Part shown: positions 7,885-16,260 of the stretch, piece after piece | How positions within the stretch are numbered: the first letter of the stretch is position 1 | Layout: every line of letters begins with the position of its first letter | From: Bacilli bacterium | GTDB lineage: Bacteria; Bacillota_I; Bacilli_A; RFN20; CAG-449 | Direction of reading: 5' to 3' | DNA: 64,000 nt | Assembly: GCA_900755065.1 (NCBI GenBank) | Contig: CAAEFC010000043.1 | Span: forward strand, 1 to 64,000 | The notes under the pieces: generated by a model | Database searches by the model: none | What the model saw: only the letters and a program-made list of their open reading frames with translations | Told to the model about the DNA's origin: nothing | Translations under genes and position numbers: made by a program

Positions 7885-8745
7885 TCATATCTCCATTCTT
7901 TCCGAATCGCGATCGATATCGTACGATTCGATCAGTTGCACCGTCCCCGAGCCTGCTGATGCGACTAATCCGAGCAGATAGAGAATCTGCATGCCGATCG
8001 CCGTCGCCGCACCGAACGCATAAGCGGAATAGCCCCCCAGAGAAGAACATTCGCCCGGGATCCAACTCAGTCGGATCAATTGCCCCAATGTCAATCCGTT
8101 CGGACTCACGTAAATGCTTTCGTAAGGCGGCAGCGCCCGGATTTCGTAGAGTCGCGTCAACATCGAGTAGCCCGGGTGGAAAAGCGATGTTCCCATGAGG
8201 ATCAAGAGCAGAAGAAACGAGAGAGCGTGGACTCCGCCCATCGCTCCGAGTCCGATTTTCGCCGCTTTGCTTGTTGGTTTCACCTTGAATAGGGCGAAGC
8301 AGAACAAGGCGATAAAGCCGAAACTCAACAGCAAAAAGAGGTAACGGATATTGAGCATATTCGCCAAAATCAACGCGTTGCTCGTTTTCGAGGAGAACAT
8401 ATTCACCCGAACAGAAGAAGCGTAAATCAAATAGATCGCCGACGCGATCGTCATGCCGATTTCCGAGAGCATCGCCCCCCAGACAGAGACTGTGAAAAGA
8501 GGGCTTTTTCTCGGCTTTTTGCCGATCAGATAACCCAAAAACATCACCGCGACGAAAAAACTCCCGACGATGCCGACGATCTGATTGCCCATAAACGCCC
8601 AAAATTTCCGATCCGAAGAAGTTGCGATCAGATTGGAAGAAGTGATCGAGGTATCCGAAAAAGAGAAAAAAGCGATGAACTGAATGATCCAGCCCAAAAG
8701 CCCGACGATGATGAAATAAGAGAAACGAAAATGCTTTTTGATCAT
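7885..8745 (-). CDS. Multi-pass membrane protein, unknown family
   Basis: About 286 residues with six or so hydrophobic helices and a short extracytoplasmic loop (HPGYSMLTRLYEIRALPPYE). No family is recognised and there are no charged catalytic motifs in the helices. The start at 8745 (MIKKHFRFSYF) is chosen because a consensus promoter lies immediately upstream at 8762-8790, which excludes the in-frame ATG at 8796. Little leader remains, only enough for GGTGAGAG. It heads the run that continues with the FNT protein (gap 3 bases) and the thioesterase, and is divergent from trmH. Confidence 0.75.
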   Translation of the reverse strand: MIKKHFRFSYFIIVGLLGWIIQFIAFFSFSDTSITSSNLIATSSDRKFWAFMGNQIVGIVGSFFVAVMFLGYLIGKKPRKSPLFTVSVWGAMLSEIGMTIASAIYLIYASSVRVNMFSSKTSNALILANMLNIRYLFLLLSFGFIALFCFALFKVKPTSKAAKIGLGAMGGVHALSFLLLLILMGTSLFHPGYSMLTRLYEIRALPPYESIYVSPNGLTLGQLIRLSWIPGECSSLGGYSAYAFGAATAIGMQILYLLGLVASAGSGTVQLIESYDIDRDSERMEI

Positions 8746-8761
8746 ACTCTCACCGCAGAAC

Positions 8762-8790
8762 ATTATATCTTTCCGGATAAATTTATTCAA
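8762..8790 (-). promoter_or_regulatory. Sigma-A-type promoter for the 8745-6476 operon
   Basis: TTGAAT (8785-8790), a 17-base spacer and TATAAT (8762-8767), read on the minus strand. The predicted transcript start is only about 10 bases before the ATG at 8745. Confidence 0.8.
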
Positions 8791-8806
8791 CATCATTCAC
8801 GATGAA

Positions 8807-8835
8807 TTGAGAAATGAAGAAGAATTCCGTATAAT
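8807..8835 (+). promoter_or_regulatory. Sigma-A-type promoter for trmH-like gene
   Basis: TTGAGA (8807-8812), a 17-base spacer and TATAAT (8830-8835). It is back-to-back with the minus-strand promoter at 8762-8790 and 20 bases before the ATG at 8855. Confidence 0.8.
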
Positions 8836-8854
8836 AAACAAAGGTGATGAAAAG

Positions 8855-9610
8855 ATGGATATCCGACCGTACAAAAAAGATTTGTTTTATTCCTATGCGC
8901 TCGGTGCATTTCCGACTCTCGAACTTTTGAAGCACCACCCCGATGAAGCGATCAAGATTTACATTCACTCTTCTTTTCAGAATCAGGAAGTGCTGAATCG
9001 GATCAACGAATATCGCGGGAGATGCGAAATCGAATTCAACGACCGGATGATCGGAAAACTGTCGCAGAAAGAAAACTGCTACGTGATCGGCGTTTTCAGA
9101 AAATACGTTACTCCGTTAAAAAACGATCATCACGTCGTTTTGGTCAATCCGTCCAACATGGGCAACTTAGGCACGATTCTTCGTTCCGCGATCGGATTCC
9201 GCATCGAAAACATCGCGATCATCCGACCGGGAGTCGATCTGTTCGATCCGAAAGTGATCCGCGCCTCGATGGGTGCCGTTTTTTCCTGCAATATCGCCTA
9301 CTTTTCTTCTTATTCGGATTATCTTTCCGCTTTCCCGGATCACCGGATTTACACGTTCATGCTGCAAGCGAAACGCGAGTTGCAACGCGCCGAATTCGAG
9401 CGGAAGCGCTTCTGTTCGCTGGTCTTCGGCAACGAGTCCAGCGGTCTCGATCCGAGTTTTCTCGACGAAAACAGCCTGATTATCCGGCATTCGGAGGCGA
9501 TCGACTCGCTGAATCTTCCGATTTCCGTCGCGATCGGCCTGTACGAATTCCGGAAGCAGATCGGCGGAACGAAAGCGGAAGAAACGGAGATATTTCTTGA
9601 AAAGAAATAA
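8855..9610 (+). CDS. TrmH/SpoU family RNA 2'-O-methyltransferase
   Basis: A 251-residue SPOUT-fold methyltransferase using SAM on tRNA or rRNA. The three family motifs are present: NPSNMGNLGTILRSAIGF (about 98-115), VFGNESSGL (about 191), and SLNLPISVAIGLYEF (near 225). The first 80 residues are a variable substrate-recognition region. The start at 8855 follows AAAGGTGATG and the promoter at 8807-8835; the frame's earlier ATG would lie inside the opposite promoter. The exact target nucleotide cannot be told. It stands alone on its strand, 36 bases before the next gene. Confidence 0.9.
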   Translation: MDIRPYKKDLFYSYALGAFPTLELLKHHPDEAIKIYIHSSFQNQEVLNRINEYRGRCEIEFNDRMIGKLSQKENCYVIGVFRKYVTPLKNDHHVVLVNPSNMGNLGTILRSAIGFRIENIAIIRPGVDLFDPKVIRASMGAVFSCNIAYFSSYSDYLSAFPDHRIYTFMLQAKRELQRAEFERKRFCSLVFGNESSGLDPSFLDENSLIIRHSEAIDSLNLPISVAIGLYEFRKQIGGTKAEETEIFLEKK

Positions 9611-9646
9611 AAACCATTATATCATTTACAGGAAAGGAATTTGACT

Positions 9647-10609
9647 ATGAAAGACTTTTTTAAATTTTTAGGGGGAAGTTTGTTTTCCAATAACAACGTG
9701 CTGAAAGGTAAAAAACGCAAATTTTATCAATCGCTGATCGTGGTCATTCTCTCCCTGATTATCGCCATAATTCCCGTTTTCGTCTATACGATGCGCGTAA
9801 ACGGTTCTCAGGCGATCACCAAAACCGACAATAGTTCGCTGGACGTTTCCCTGACTCTTTTCAGCAAATATCTCTACGAAAACGAAGATGTCGGTCTGAC
9901 GACGGACGCGGAAGGCCATTTCGTCGCAACCGGATTTAAAGAAGTCAGTTTCACCTCCGGAGAAAAGCATCTCCTCACCGTCCGCGTCGTCGAACCGAGC
10001 GAAGACCTGACTGCCGTCGCGCAGGTTTACCGCGACGGAATCGACGAGAACGGAAAGGCGACGGAAACGCCGAAGTCGTTCATGCTGATTCAGGACGCGA
10101 CGATCGGTCTCTATACATTCGGAAAAGGAGCGACGAACACCTTGAACGAAGACGGAACGATCAAAACCAACGCGTCTTTCACTTCCAGTTACGTTTATGC
10201 CGCGTCAGCCTTCAAAAATCAGGATTTTGCTTCGTTTTACAAAGACGAACTGAACGGAGATCAGTACTGCATCGATCAGTGGAAGAACGCGCTGAACAAG
10301 ATGTACACGCCGTATAAAACCAGCAACGTTCTCTACTCGATATCCATCTATTCCTGCATCAACGTTCTGATCATTCTCACCATGTCGCTGATCATCATGA
10401 TTCTGACGCGTTTGAAGAGTTCGCAATGCGAAAAGATGAGTTACCTTCAAGCGCTGAATTGCGTCAACTACGCTTCTTTCAGCACATCGATCATCGCGAT
10501 GTGTCTGGGTTTTCTCATTTCGGCTTTCGCGCCGGTTGCCTTCATTCTCTGTATCGGCATCCGTTGCGTATTCTTAGGATTCAAAGCCTCCCGGTCGCCG
10601 GAACAATAG
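9647..10609 (+). CDS. Membrane protein with extracytoplasmic domain (DUF1189-like)
   Basis: About 320 residues: one N-terminal membrane helix (about 25-48), an extracytoplasmic domain of about 175 residues with a SLDVSLTLFSKYLY segment, then three membrane helices ending near the C-terminus. This layout resembles DUF1189 (YvdJ-like) proteins, but sequence similarity is weak and function unknown. GGAAAGGAA precedes the ATG at 9647. The next gene, a membrane glycosyltransferase, begins 15 bases later, so the two are probably co-transcribed and may act together at the membrane. Confidence 0.7.
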   Translation: MKDFFKFLGGSLFSNNNVLKGKKRKFYQSLIVVILSLIIAIIPVFVYTMRVNGSQAITKTDNSSLDVSLTLFSKYLYENEDVGLTTDAEGHFVATGFKEVSFTSGEKHLLTVRVVEPSEDLTAVAQVYRDGIDENGKATETPKSFMLIQDATIGLYTFGKGATNTLNEDGTIKTNASFTSSYVYAASAFKNQDFASFYKDELNGDQYCIDQWKNALNKMYTPYKTSNVLYSISIYSCINVLIILTMSLIIMILTRLKSSQCEKMSYLQALNCVNYASFSTSIIAMCLGFLISAFAPVAFILCIGIRCVFLGFKASRSPEQ

Positions 10610-10624
10610 ATTCGCTTTTTGGCT

Positions 10625-11896
10625 ATGACCGCACTTCAATCGGCAATCCGAATCGTTCTTTCGGTTCTCGCTTGTCTGACTTTTTACAAAACGATCTTCA
10701 TTCTCATCGGTTTTTTCGGAAAAGCGAAGGGATTCCCCGATACCGCGGAAAGCGGACGGTTCGGCATTCTGATCGCCGCGCGAAACGAAGAAAAAGTCAT
10801 CGGGAATCTGCTCCGCTCGATCAAAGCGCAGAATTACGATCCGGATCGTTTTGAAATCTTCGTCGTCGCGGACAACTGCTCCGAACAGGACGGAACCTTT
10901 CGGATATGTCTGGAAGAAGGCGTCCGAGTTTACCGGAGAAACGACACCGAACGCATTTCCAAAGGTTACGCCTTGCAGTTTTTAGTCGAACGTCTCCGCG
11001 AGGAAAAGCGCATTTCCGCTTTCGACTATTTTGTCATTTTCGATGGCGACAACGTCGTTCATCCCGATTTTCTCAAAGAGATGAACAAAGCGATGGCGAC
11101 CGGTTTAGACGGTTGCACCTGCTACCGCAACTCAAAAAATTTCAACGCCAATCTCATTTCCGGCGGATATTCGATCCACTGGTACTTCAACAATCTTCAC
11201 GCTCACCGTCCCAGAAGTCTTTTGGGATTATCCACACACGTAACCGGAACCGGCTACGTTTTCAGAAGAGAGCAGATCGAAAACGGCTGGCCTTACAACG
11301 ATCTGACCGAAGACGCAACGATGTCGCTCGACATGATCAGTCAGGGAAAAAAGATCGGCTATTGCGAAAAAGCCGAAATTTTCGACGAACAGCCGACCGG
11401 ATTCAAAACCATGTTCAAGCAACGTCTGCGCTGGAAAAGAGGCACGTATTATTCCTTCTTTACCCGTATGAAAGTCATCGTCAGAGGAATGTTCGTCAAT
11501 CGCGGTTTTTCCCGGAAATTCGCCTGTTACGATTGCTTTTTCACCTATTTTCCTTACGACATCTTTTCGATGTTGCTGACTCTGATCCTGAATATTTTAG
11601 TCATCGCCAACGACATCGCCACGCATTCGTTCGCGCTGGACGCGCTTTGGACCGGCATCGGAATCGCACTGGGCGGATCCTATCTCTCCTCTCTTCTGTG
11701 CGGAACAATCGCCGTCATCAAGGAGCGGAAAAGGATTCATTGCAAAACGAGGCAAATCGTCGTGAATCTGATTTTTTATCCGTGGTACGACCTGATTTCC
11801 CTCCCTTTAAGCGTCATTGCCATTTTCATCAAAGTGAAGTGGCACCCGATCCTGCATAAGGACGTGAAGACCTATCAGGACATCGTCGGACATTAA
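10625..11896 (+). CDS. Membrane glycosyltransferase, family 2 (processive type)
   Basis: A 423-residue protein with an N-terminal membrane helix (5-30), a cytoplasmic GT-A domain and three C-terminal helices. Catalytic motifs are complete: AARNEE at 51-56, DGD at 140-142, TED at 228-230 and QRLRW at 266-270. The last is the Q-x-x-R-W signature of processive beta-glycosyltransferases such as cellulose and hyaluronan synthases. It probably makes or extends an exported polysaccharide or a glycolipid; the sugar is unknown. It follows the membrane protein at 9647 by 15 bases. The start is the ATG at 10625 in preference to a TTG two codons earlier. Confidence 0.88.
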   Translation: MTALQSAIRIVLSVLACLTFYKTIFILIGFFGKAKGFPDTAESGRFGILIAARNEEKVIGNLLRSIKAQNYDPDRFEIFVVADNCSEQDGTFRICLEEGVRVYRRNDTERISKGYALQFLVERLREEKRISAFDYFVIFDGDNVVHPDFLKEMNKAMATGLDGCTCYRNSKNFNANLISGGYSIHWYFNNLHAHRPRSLLGLSTHVTGTGYVFRREQIENGWPYNDLTEDATMSLDMISQGKKIGYCEKAEIFDEQPTGFKTMFKQRLRWKRGTYYSFFTRMKVIVRGMFVNRGFSRKFACYDCFFTYFPYDIFSMLLTLILNILVIANDIATHSFALDALWTGIGIALGGSYLSSLLCGTIAVIKERKRIHCKTRQIVVNLIFYPWYDLISLPLSVIAIFIKVKWHPILHKDVKTYQDIVGH

Positions 11897-12033
11897 AAAA
11901 GTCAATTTTTTTACCTACGGTCTAGAAGTCGCCCGTCAGTTGATTCATTTCGTAGCCGTCTGTCTCTGTCAGCATTCAGCCGTCCTTTCCTTAGAGAAAA
12001 AAGCGGAGGCTTGCTGTTCCTGGCTGAAATATA

Positions 12034-12080
12034 GAAAAAAGAAAGCCGACACGCTGTGATTTTTCACGAGTCTGCCGGCT
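12034..12080 (-). terminator. Terminator of the C39-like gene
   Basis: On the minus strand an imperfect stem AGCCGGCAGACTCGTGA/TCACAGCGTGTCGGCT is followed by TTTCTTTTTTC. It lies about 40 bases downstream of the stop at 12119. Confidence 0.75.
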
Positions 12081-12118
12081 CTTTGAGGTTCGATTGCGAT
12101 TCCTGATAAACGGATTTG

Positions 12119-12478
12119 CTATTCGGCATATATTTCCAGAAATGACGTAATTTTCCCATGCGTGTATTCGCCTTCAATCAGACCGAACTCCGGATCATAA
12201 TACTTATGATCGTAAAGCAATGCCCAATGCGTATATCCCGCGTCCGTATGGATCGTCAAAATCGAATACGGAAAAGGGACAGGATTCTTCTTTGAAATGC
12301 GCTTGTTCTTTTCCGCGTGCCGGATACCATAAAAGTCAAGGATCTCGATCAGTTGACCGATACTTGTGGCTCCGTCTGTTTTCATATCCTTGATCACTTC
12401 ATCGACACTTTTTTCTGCAATCATGGCAATGCAAGCCTGTCCACAGGTAAAACAAGTAGGCTGTATAATCAGTTTCAT
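12119..12478 (-). CDS. Stand-alone C39-like cysteine peptidase
   Basis: A 119-residue single-domain protein. PTCFTCGQACIAMIAE at 7-22 supplies a Cys as in the C39/papain-like fold, and THWALLYDHKYYDPEFG supplies His83 and Asp94, so the triad is complete. C39 domains usually sit at the N-terminus of bacteriocin ABC exporters and cut double-glycine leaders; here the domain is alone, with no signal peptide, transporter or leader peptide nearby. AAGGAG precedes the ATG. It has its own terminator and appears monocistronic. The family is clear; the substrate is unknown. Confidence 0.75.
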   Translation of the reverse strand: MKLIIQPTCFTCGQACIAMIAEKSVDEVIKDMKTDGATSIGQLIEILDFYGIRHAEKNKRISKKNPVPFPYSILTIHTDAGYTHWALLYDHKYYDPEFGLIEGEYTHGKITSFLEIYAE

Positions 12479-12612
12479 CTTTCATTGCTCCTTAACTCTT
12501 TTATTCTATAAAATGTCGGCTTTAAAAATCTGTCCGTTTTATTGCAACCTATCCAATTCATTCAAAATTTGCGGTCCGGAAGTGGAGGTATCTGTCCGTT
12601 CGCCTGTTTTCA

Positions 12613-13926
12613 TCATGCATTTTTATTGTGTCGGATCCGTTTACCGATGGCATAGTAACTGACGTCCGGAAGTTGATACGGATTCAATACGGCTTTGCCG
12701 TCGAAGATGATCGGCTTTTTCATGTATTCCACGATCTGCTCGTTCGTCAGTTTCTTGAATTCTTCCGATTCATTGAGGAAGACCGCATAATCGCAGGTTC
12801 TGAGCGCCTCTTCCAGCGAAGTCGCATAGTCCAGATGCTGATCCGATTTCATCTTTTTCTTGAAGGCCAGGGTCGAATTGGTATCGTACGCGATGATCCT
12901 TCCTTCTTCCCTGAGAAGCGCTTCGATGAAACTGAATGCCGGCGACTTCCGCACGTCATCGGTGTTGCCTTTGTAAGCGAGTCCCAATACGGCGAAACGA
13001 TGTCCGGATATGCTTCCGATGACCGATTTGATCTTGTTGATCAGCGCTTCGGAACGATGTTCGTTGACTTCTAACGCCGCGTCGAGAATCGACAGATTGA
13101 CCTCTTTGTCCTTGCCCAACTGTTGCATCACTTTGGTATCTAACGTCAGTGCCGGACCGCCGAAGCCGACTCCCGAAGATAAGTATTTCGTCCCGATTCG
13201 AGGATCTAACCCGATGCCGAAACTGACTTCCTGAATATCGGCGCCGACTTTATCGCAAAGATCGGCGATTTCGTTGATATAGGATAACTTGACCGCAAGA
13301 TAACTGTTGGACGCGTATTTGATCAGTTCGGCGCTTTCCGGCGACACGAACAAAAGAGGCGCATCGAAATTCTGATACAGTTCTTTCATCACGTTCTGCG
13401 CCCGTTTCGTGGAAACGCCGACGACGATGCGCGAAGGCGACAGCATATCCTTGACCGCCGTTCCCTGAGACAGGAATTCCGGATTGGAAACGACGTCGAT
13501 GTTGTACTTCTTGTCGGTGATCGCCATCATGAATTCTTTCAATTCCCGATTCGTTCCCACCGGCACCGTCGTCCGGACGATGACGACGACATCGCGACTG
13601 ATGAAACGGCAGCACTCTTTCGCGCATTGGTACAAAGGCGAAAGATCGATCCGACCGGTTTCCTTTTCCAGCGGTTCAATGGCGAACATGATCACCGAAG
13701 CGTCGTAAATGGCGTCCCTGTATTCGCTGGTAAAGCGAATGTTGAAATCGTTCTTTTGAAGAATCTCTTCCAGTTTGCTCTCGTTATTGATCGTAACCTC
13801 GTTTTTCCGCAACGCAGCAATCTTTTTTTTGTCCGAATCCAATCCGAAAACCTGATGACCTTTTTCCGCGAAACCGACTACGTTGACCAAGCCTTCAAAA
13901 TCCATTCCAACAACCGTTAATTTCAT
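12613..13926 (-). CDS. UDP-glucose/GDP-mannose dehydrogenase family protein lacking catalytic Cys
   Basis: A 437-residue protein that aligns along its full length with UDP-glucose 6-dehydrogenase, including NPEFLSQGTAV, ELIKYASNSYLAVKLSYINE, GIGLDPRIG and the C-terminal UDP-binding domain. Three normally invariant features are changed. The nucleotide-binding GTGYVG is GMDFEG. The VGTP segment is IEP. The catalytic GFGGSCFPKD is GFGGPALTLD, with Ala259 at the Cys position. It should not be able to perform the two-step oxidation. AAGGAG precedes the ATG at 13926; the longer frame upstream has no support. It stands alone, downstream of the alpha/beta hydrolase gene. A nucleotide-sugar binding or altered redox role is possible. 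Confidence 0.88.
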   Translation of the reverse strand: MKLTVVGMDFEGLVNVVGFAEKGHQVFGLDSDKKKIAALRKNEVTINNESKLEEILQKNDFNIRFTSEYRDAIYDASVIMFAIEPLEKETGRIDLSPLYQCAKECCRFISRDVVVIVRTTVPVGTNRELKEFMMAITDKKYNIDVVSNPEFLSQGTAVKDMLSPSRIVVGVSTKRAQNVMKELYQNFDAPLLFVSPESAELIKYASNSYLAVKLSYINEIADLCDKVGADIQEVSFGIGLDPRIGTKYLSSGVGFGGPALTLDTKVMQQLGKDKEVNLSILDAALEVNEHRSEALINKIKSVIGSISGHRFAVLGLAYKGNTDDVRKSPAFSFIEALLREEGRIIAYDTNSTLAFKKKMKSDQHLDYATSLEEALRTCDYAVFLNESEEFKKLTNEQIVEYMKKPIIFDGKAVLNPYQLPDVSYYAIGKRIRHNKNA

Positions 13927-14060
13927 TCCATTAAATCTCCTTACTGCTTTTTTTATCTCAATCGCTACTATTTTGACATAAAATAAAAAAGAAAGCAAAT
14001 TAAGAGCGCTTTCATCGGCAGGATAAAATTATTTATAATTTTATAATTTTTTTCTGTATG

Positions 14061-14088
14061 ACGAAAAAAGAACCCTTTCGCGGGGTTC
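14061..14088 (-). terminator. Terminator of the hydrolase gene
   Basis: GAACCC and GGGTTC pair around a 7-base loop, followed by TTTTTT on the minus strand. It overlaps the last bases of the stop at 14087. Confidence 0.8.
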
Positions 14089-14995
14089 AGAAATCTGCTT
14101 CGTTGAGGAAATCCAGCACGTCGAGAAAGATTTTTTCATGTCCTTCCTCAAACAGAATTTCGTGCCGGAGTTTCGGATAGGCGATGAGTCTGGACGAAAT
14201 CTGCCTTTTCGTATAAAGCCGTTGCAATTTCCGGATCGACTTGACATAGTTGCCGACCGGATCGTCTTCTCCGACGATGAAGAGGACTTTGGTATCCGGA
14301 TCGATTCTGTTGAGATTCTTTTTCTTGTAAATCCGGCTGATGCTTCCGATGAAAGAAGCGAAGAAATTGCGTGAAGGAACCGCGCCGCAATACGGATCGG
14401 CGATATAGTTATCGACGTTGGTTTCGCTGGCGCTTAACCAATCGAATTCCGTTCTCGGCCGATCGACTTTCCGGTTGTAGGACGCAAAGCAGAGATGGTT
14501 CAGGAACTTCGATCTTCGGTAACCGTTTCCGGTGAAAAACCGGTGCATCCGGGCAATCGGCCCGCCGATCTTCTGAACGAACTGCGGACCGGAAGTTCCG
14601 CATAAAACGATTTTCTTCACGACGCCCGGGTGCCTTTCGATCAGCGTTTGTCCCATGAAAGACCCCATCGAATGCGCGAAGACGATCACTTCTCTTCCCT
14701 CTTTCTTCAACGACTCGATCAAGGCGAAATGATTCTCTACCGAAGCCGAAAAACTGTCTTTTTCCCAGATCAAAAGATCGTCGGTGCTTTCCACGTTCAG
14801 CCCGTGTCCGATCTGATCCAGGGCGAAAACGTCGTATCCGTTCCGATTCAGGAATTCCGCGAATTCCCGATAACGGTAGGAATACTCGTTCATGCCGTGA
14901 ATGATCACGAGCGTTTTTCTGACGTTTCCGTCGATTACCCATTTGTTTCCCTTTACTTTCCCGGAAAAACCTTCCATTTCAATAACACTGTGCAT
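14087..14995 (-). CDS. Alpha/beta hydrolase, monoacylglycerol-lipase type
   Basis: A 302-residue serine hydrolase of the Hydrolase_4 (serine aminopeptidase S33) group. The oxyanion segment is IIHGMNEYSYRY near residue 35. The nucleophile elbow is AHSMGS (the first Gly of GxSxG is Ala), the acid is in IVGEDDPVG and the His in RHEILFE. It probably cleaves lipid esters in the cytoplasm; no signal peptide is seen. It follows the small protein gene at 14999 by 3 bases and ends in a terminator that overlaps its stop. Substrate unknown. Confidence 0.88.
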   Translation of the reverse strand: MHSVIEMEGFSGKVKGNKWVIDGNVRKTLVIIHGMNEYSYRYREFAEFLNRNGYDVFALDQIGHGLNVESTDDLLIWEKDSFSASVENHFALIESLKKEGREVIVFAHSMGSFMGQTLIERHPGVVKKIVLCGTSGPQFVQKIGGPIARMHRFFTGNGYRRSKFLNHLCFASYNRKVDRPRTEFDWLSASETNVDNYIADPYCGAVPSRNFFASFIGSISRIYKKKNLNRIDPDTKVLFIVGEDDPVGNYVKSIRKLQRLYTKRQISSRLIAYPKLRHEILFEEGHEKIFLDVLDFLNEADF

Positions 14996-14998
14996 CTT

Positions 14999-15343
14999 TT
15001 AATCTCCGTAATCCGATCCGCGTGATTTGTCTTCGACGTAAATCTTCAACGGATTGCAGACGTCCTGTATCGTCAGGAACACCGCCGAATCCGTCTTCGT
15101 GATTTCTTCTTCGTCGTCGCCGATGAAAACTACCTTGCGATTCTTTTCGATCAGCCGTTTCATTTCGGCGATCACTTCCTCGTATCGTTCCGGTTGCATG
15201 TTTTTTAAACTCGACAGTTTCAGAAGAAAAACCGGTTCGAGATAAAAAATCTTTCCTTCGGCGGCATAACATTCGGAATAAGGATTCTCCGGATCGGCGA
15301 TCCGCGTAAATCCCTCCTTTAATTTGTCCGTCATTTTCATCAC
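14999..15343 (-). CDS. Hypothetical protein, about 110 aa
   Basis: Not recognised. A small cytoplasmic protein with RYEEVIAEMKRLIEKNRKVV followed by FIGDDEEEITKTDSAVF, suggesting a helix then a beta-rich part. The ATG at 15343 and another at 15334 both lack a good ribosome-binding site, so the start is uncertain. It ends 3 bases before the hydrolase ATG, so the two form an operon read away from the HAD gene. Confidence 0.65.
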   Translation of the reverse strand: MMKMTDKLKEGFTRIADPENPYSECYAAEGKIFYLEPVFLLKLSSLKNMQPERYEEVIAEMKRLIEKNRKVVFIGDDEEEITKTDSAVFLTIQDVCNPLKIYVEDKSRGSDYGD

Positions 15344-15385
15344 CGAAGCCTATTTTATAATAAAACGAAAGTTCTTGCATCTGTC

Positions 15386-15414
15386 TTTTCAATTATTTTG
15401 GAATTTGCTATGAT
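15386..15414 (+). promoter_or_regulatory. Probable promoter for the Cof-type phosphatase gene
   Basis: TTTTCA (15386-15391), 17 bases, TATGAT (15409-15414), 22 bases before the ATG. Confidence 0.5.
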
Positions 15415-15435
15415 GAATCCGAAGAGGTAACGAGA

Positions 15436-16260
15436 ATGGACAACTATCTGATCGCCGTGGATCTGGACGACACGCTGCTCACCGCGGAAAAAAGCATCAC
15501 GCCGAAAACCAAAGCGTATATCCGGAAAAAGGCAGAAGAAGGTCATCGTTTCATCATCAACACCGGGCGGCCCTTTCAGGGCGCGGTCCGTTATCTGAAA
15601 ATGCTGGAAATTCATGAGCCGATGATCGTCAACAACGGCGGCGCGGTCGTCTATTTCGACGAAACCGACTCGGAAATCGTCGGCTATCATCTCTTTCCGA
15701 TGGAAATCGATACCGTCGTTTCCTTTCATCGCGAAGTCCGTCCCTTTCTGATCAATGCGACCGTGACTTCTTTGTTCGATTTTTACACATACGATCTGAA
15801 AAAAACGCCTTTCTGGGTGCTTCATGAAAGCGAAAAAGTCGCGTTCCGCGAGGGAAATATCGCGGAAATGCTGAACACTCCGCCGATCGTCAGCGAATAT
15901 TACGTTCGCGAACGCGATCAGGCCGCCTTTGAAAAAATATTGAAAAAAGAAACGTACCGGGATTTTCGCATCACCCGGTGGGGAACTTTCGACGGAATCG
16001 CTTCATACGAGATTTCCGCGAAAAACGCGAATAAAGGCGAAGCGATGAAATATCTCGCCGAGACGCTCGGAATTCCCTTGAACCATACGATCGCATTCGG
16101 CGACCAACTCAACGATCTGCCGATGCTGAATGCCGCGGGAATCGGCGTGGCGATGTGCAATGCCGGCGAAAAAGTCAGAAGCCAGTGCCGTTACGTCACG
16201 GACGAAGACTTCAACCATGACGGCGTCGTCGGATTTCTGGAAAAACTATTCGAGGATTGA
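15436..16260 (+). CDS. Cof-type HAD-IIB phosphatase
   Basis: A 274-residue cytoplasmic HAD hydrolase acting on sugar or nucleotide phosphates. Motif I is DLDDTLL (9-15), motif II sits in INTGRP, motif III is the Lys of NKGEAM, and motif IV is GDQLNDLPML; the IIB cap lies between. All catalytic residues are present. GAGGTAACGAG lies before the ATG. The 3' end overlaps the convergent cyclodeaminase gene by 15 bases. The Cof subfamily is broad, so the substrate cannot be named. Confidence 0.92.
   Translation: MDNYLIAVDLDDTLLTAEKSITPKTKAYIRKKAEEGHRFIINTGRPFQGAVRYLKMLEIHEPMIVNNGGAVVYFDETDSEIVGYHLFPMEIDTVVSFHREVRPFLINATVTSLFDFYTYDLKKTPFWVLHESEKVAFREGNIAEMLNTPPIVSEYYVRERDQAAFEKILKKETYRDFRITRWGTFDGIASYEISAKNANKGEAMKYLAETLGIPLNHTIAFGDQLNDLPMLNAAGIGVAMCNAGEKVRSQCRYVTDEDFNHDGVVGFLEKLFED

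Noticed and set aside
13927..13998. N-terminal extension of the Ugd-like protein to 13998
   Set aside because: The family begins at KLTVVG, AAGGAG is placed for the ATG at 13926, and the extension has no homology.
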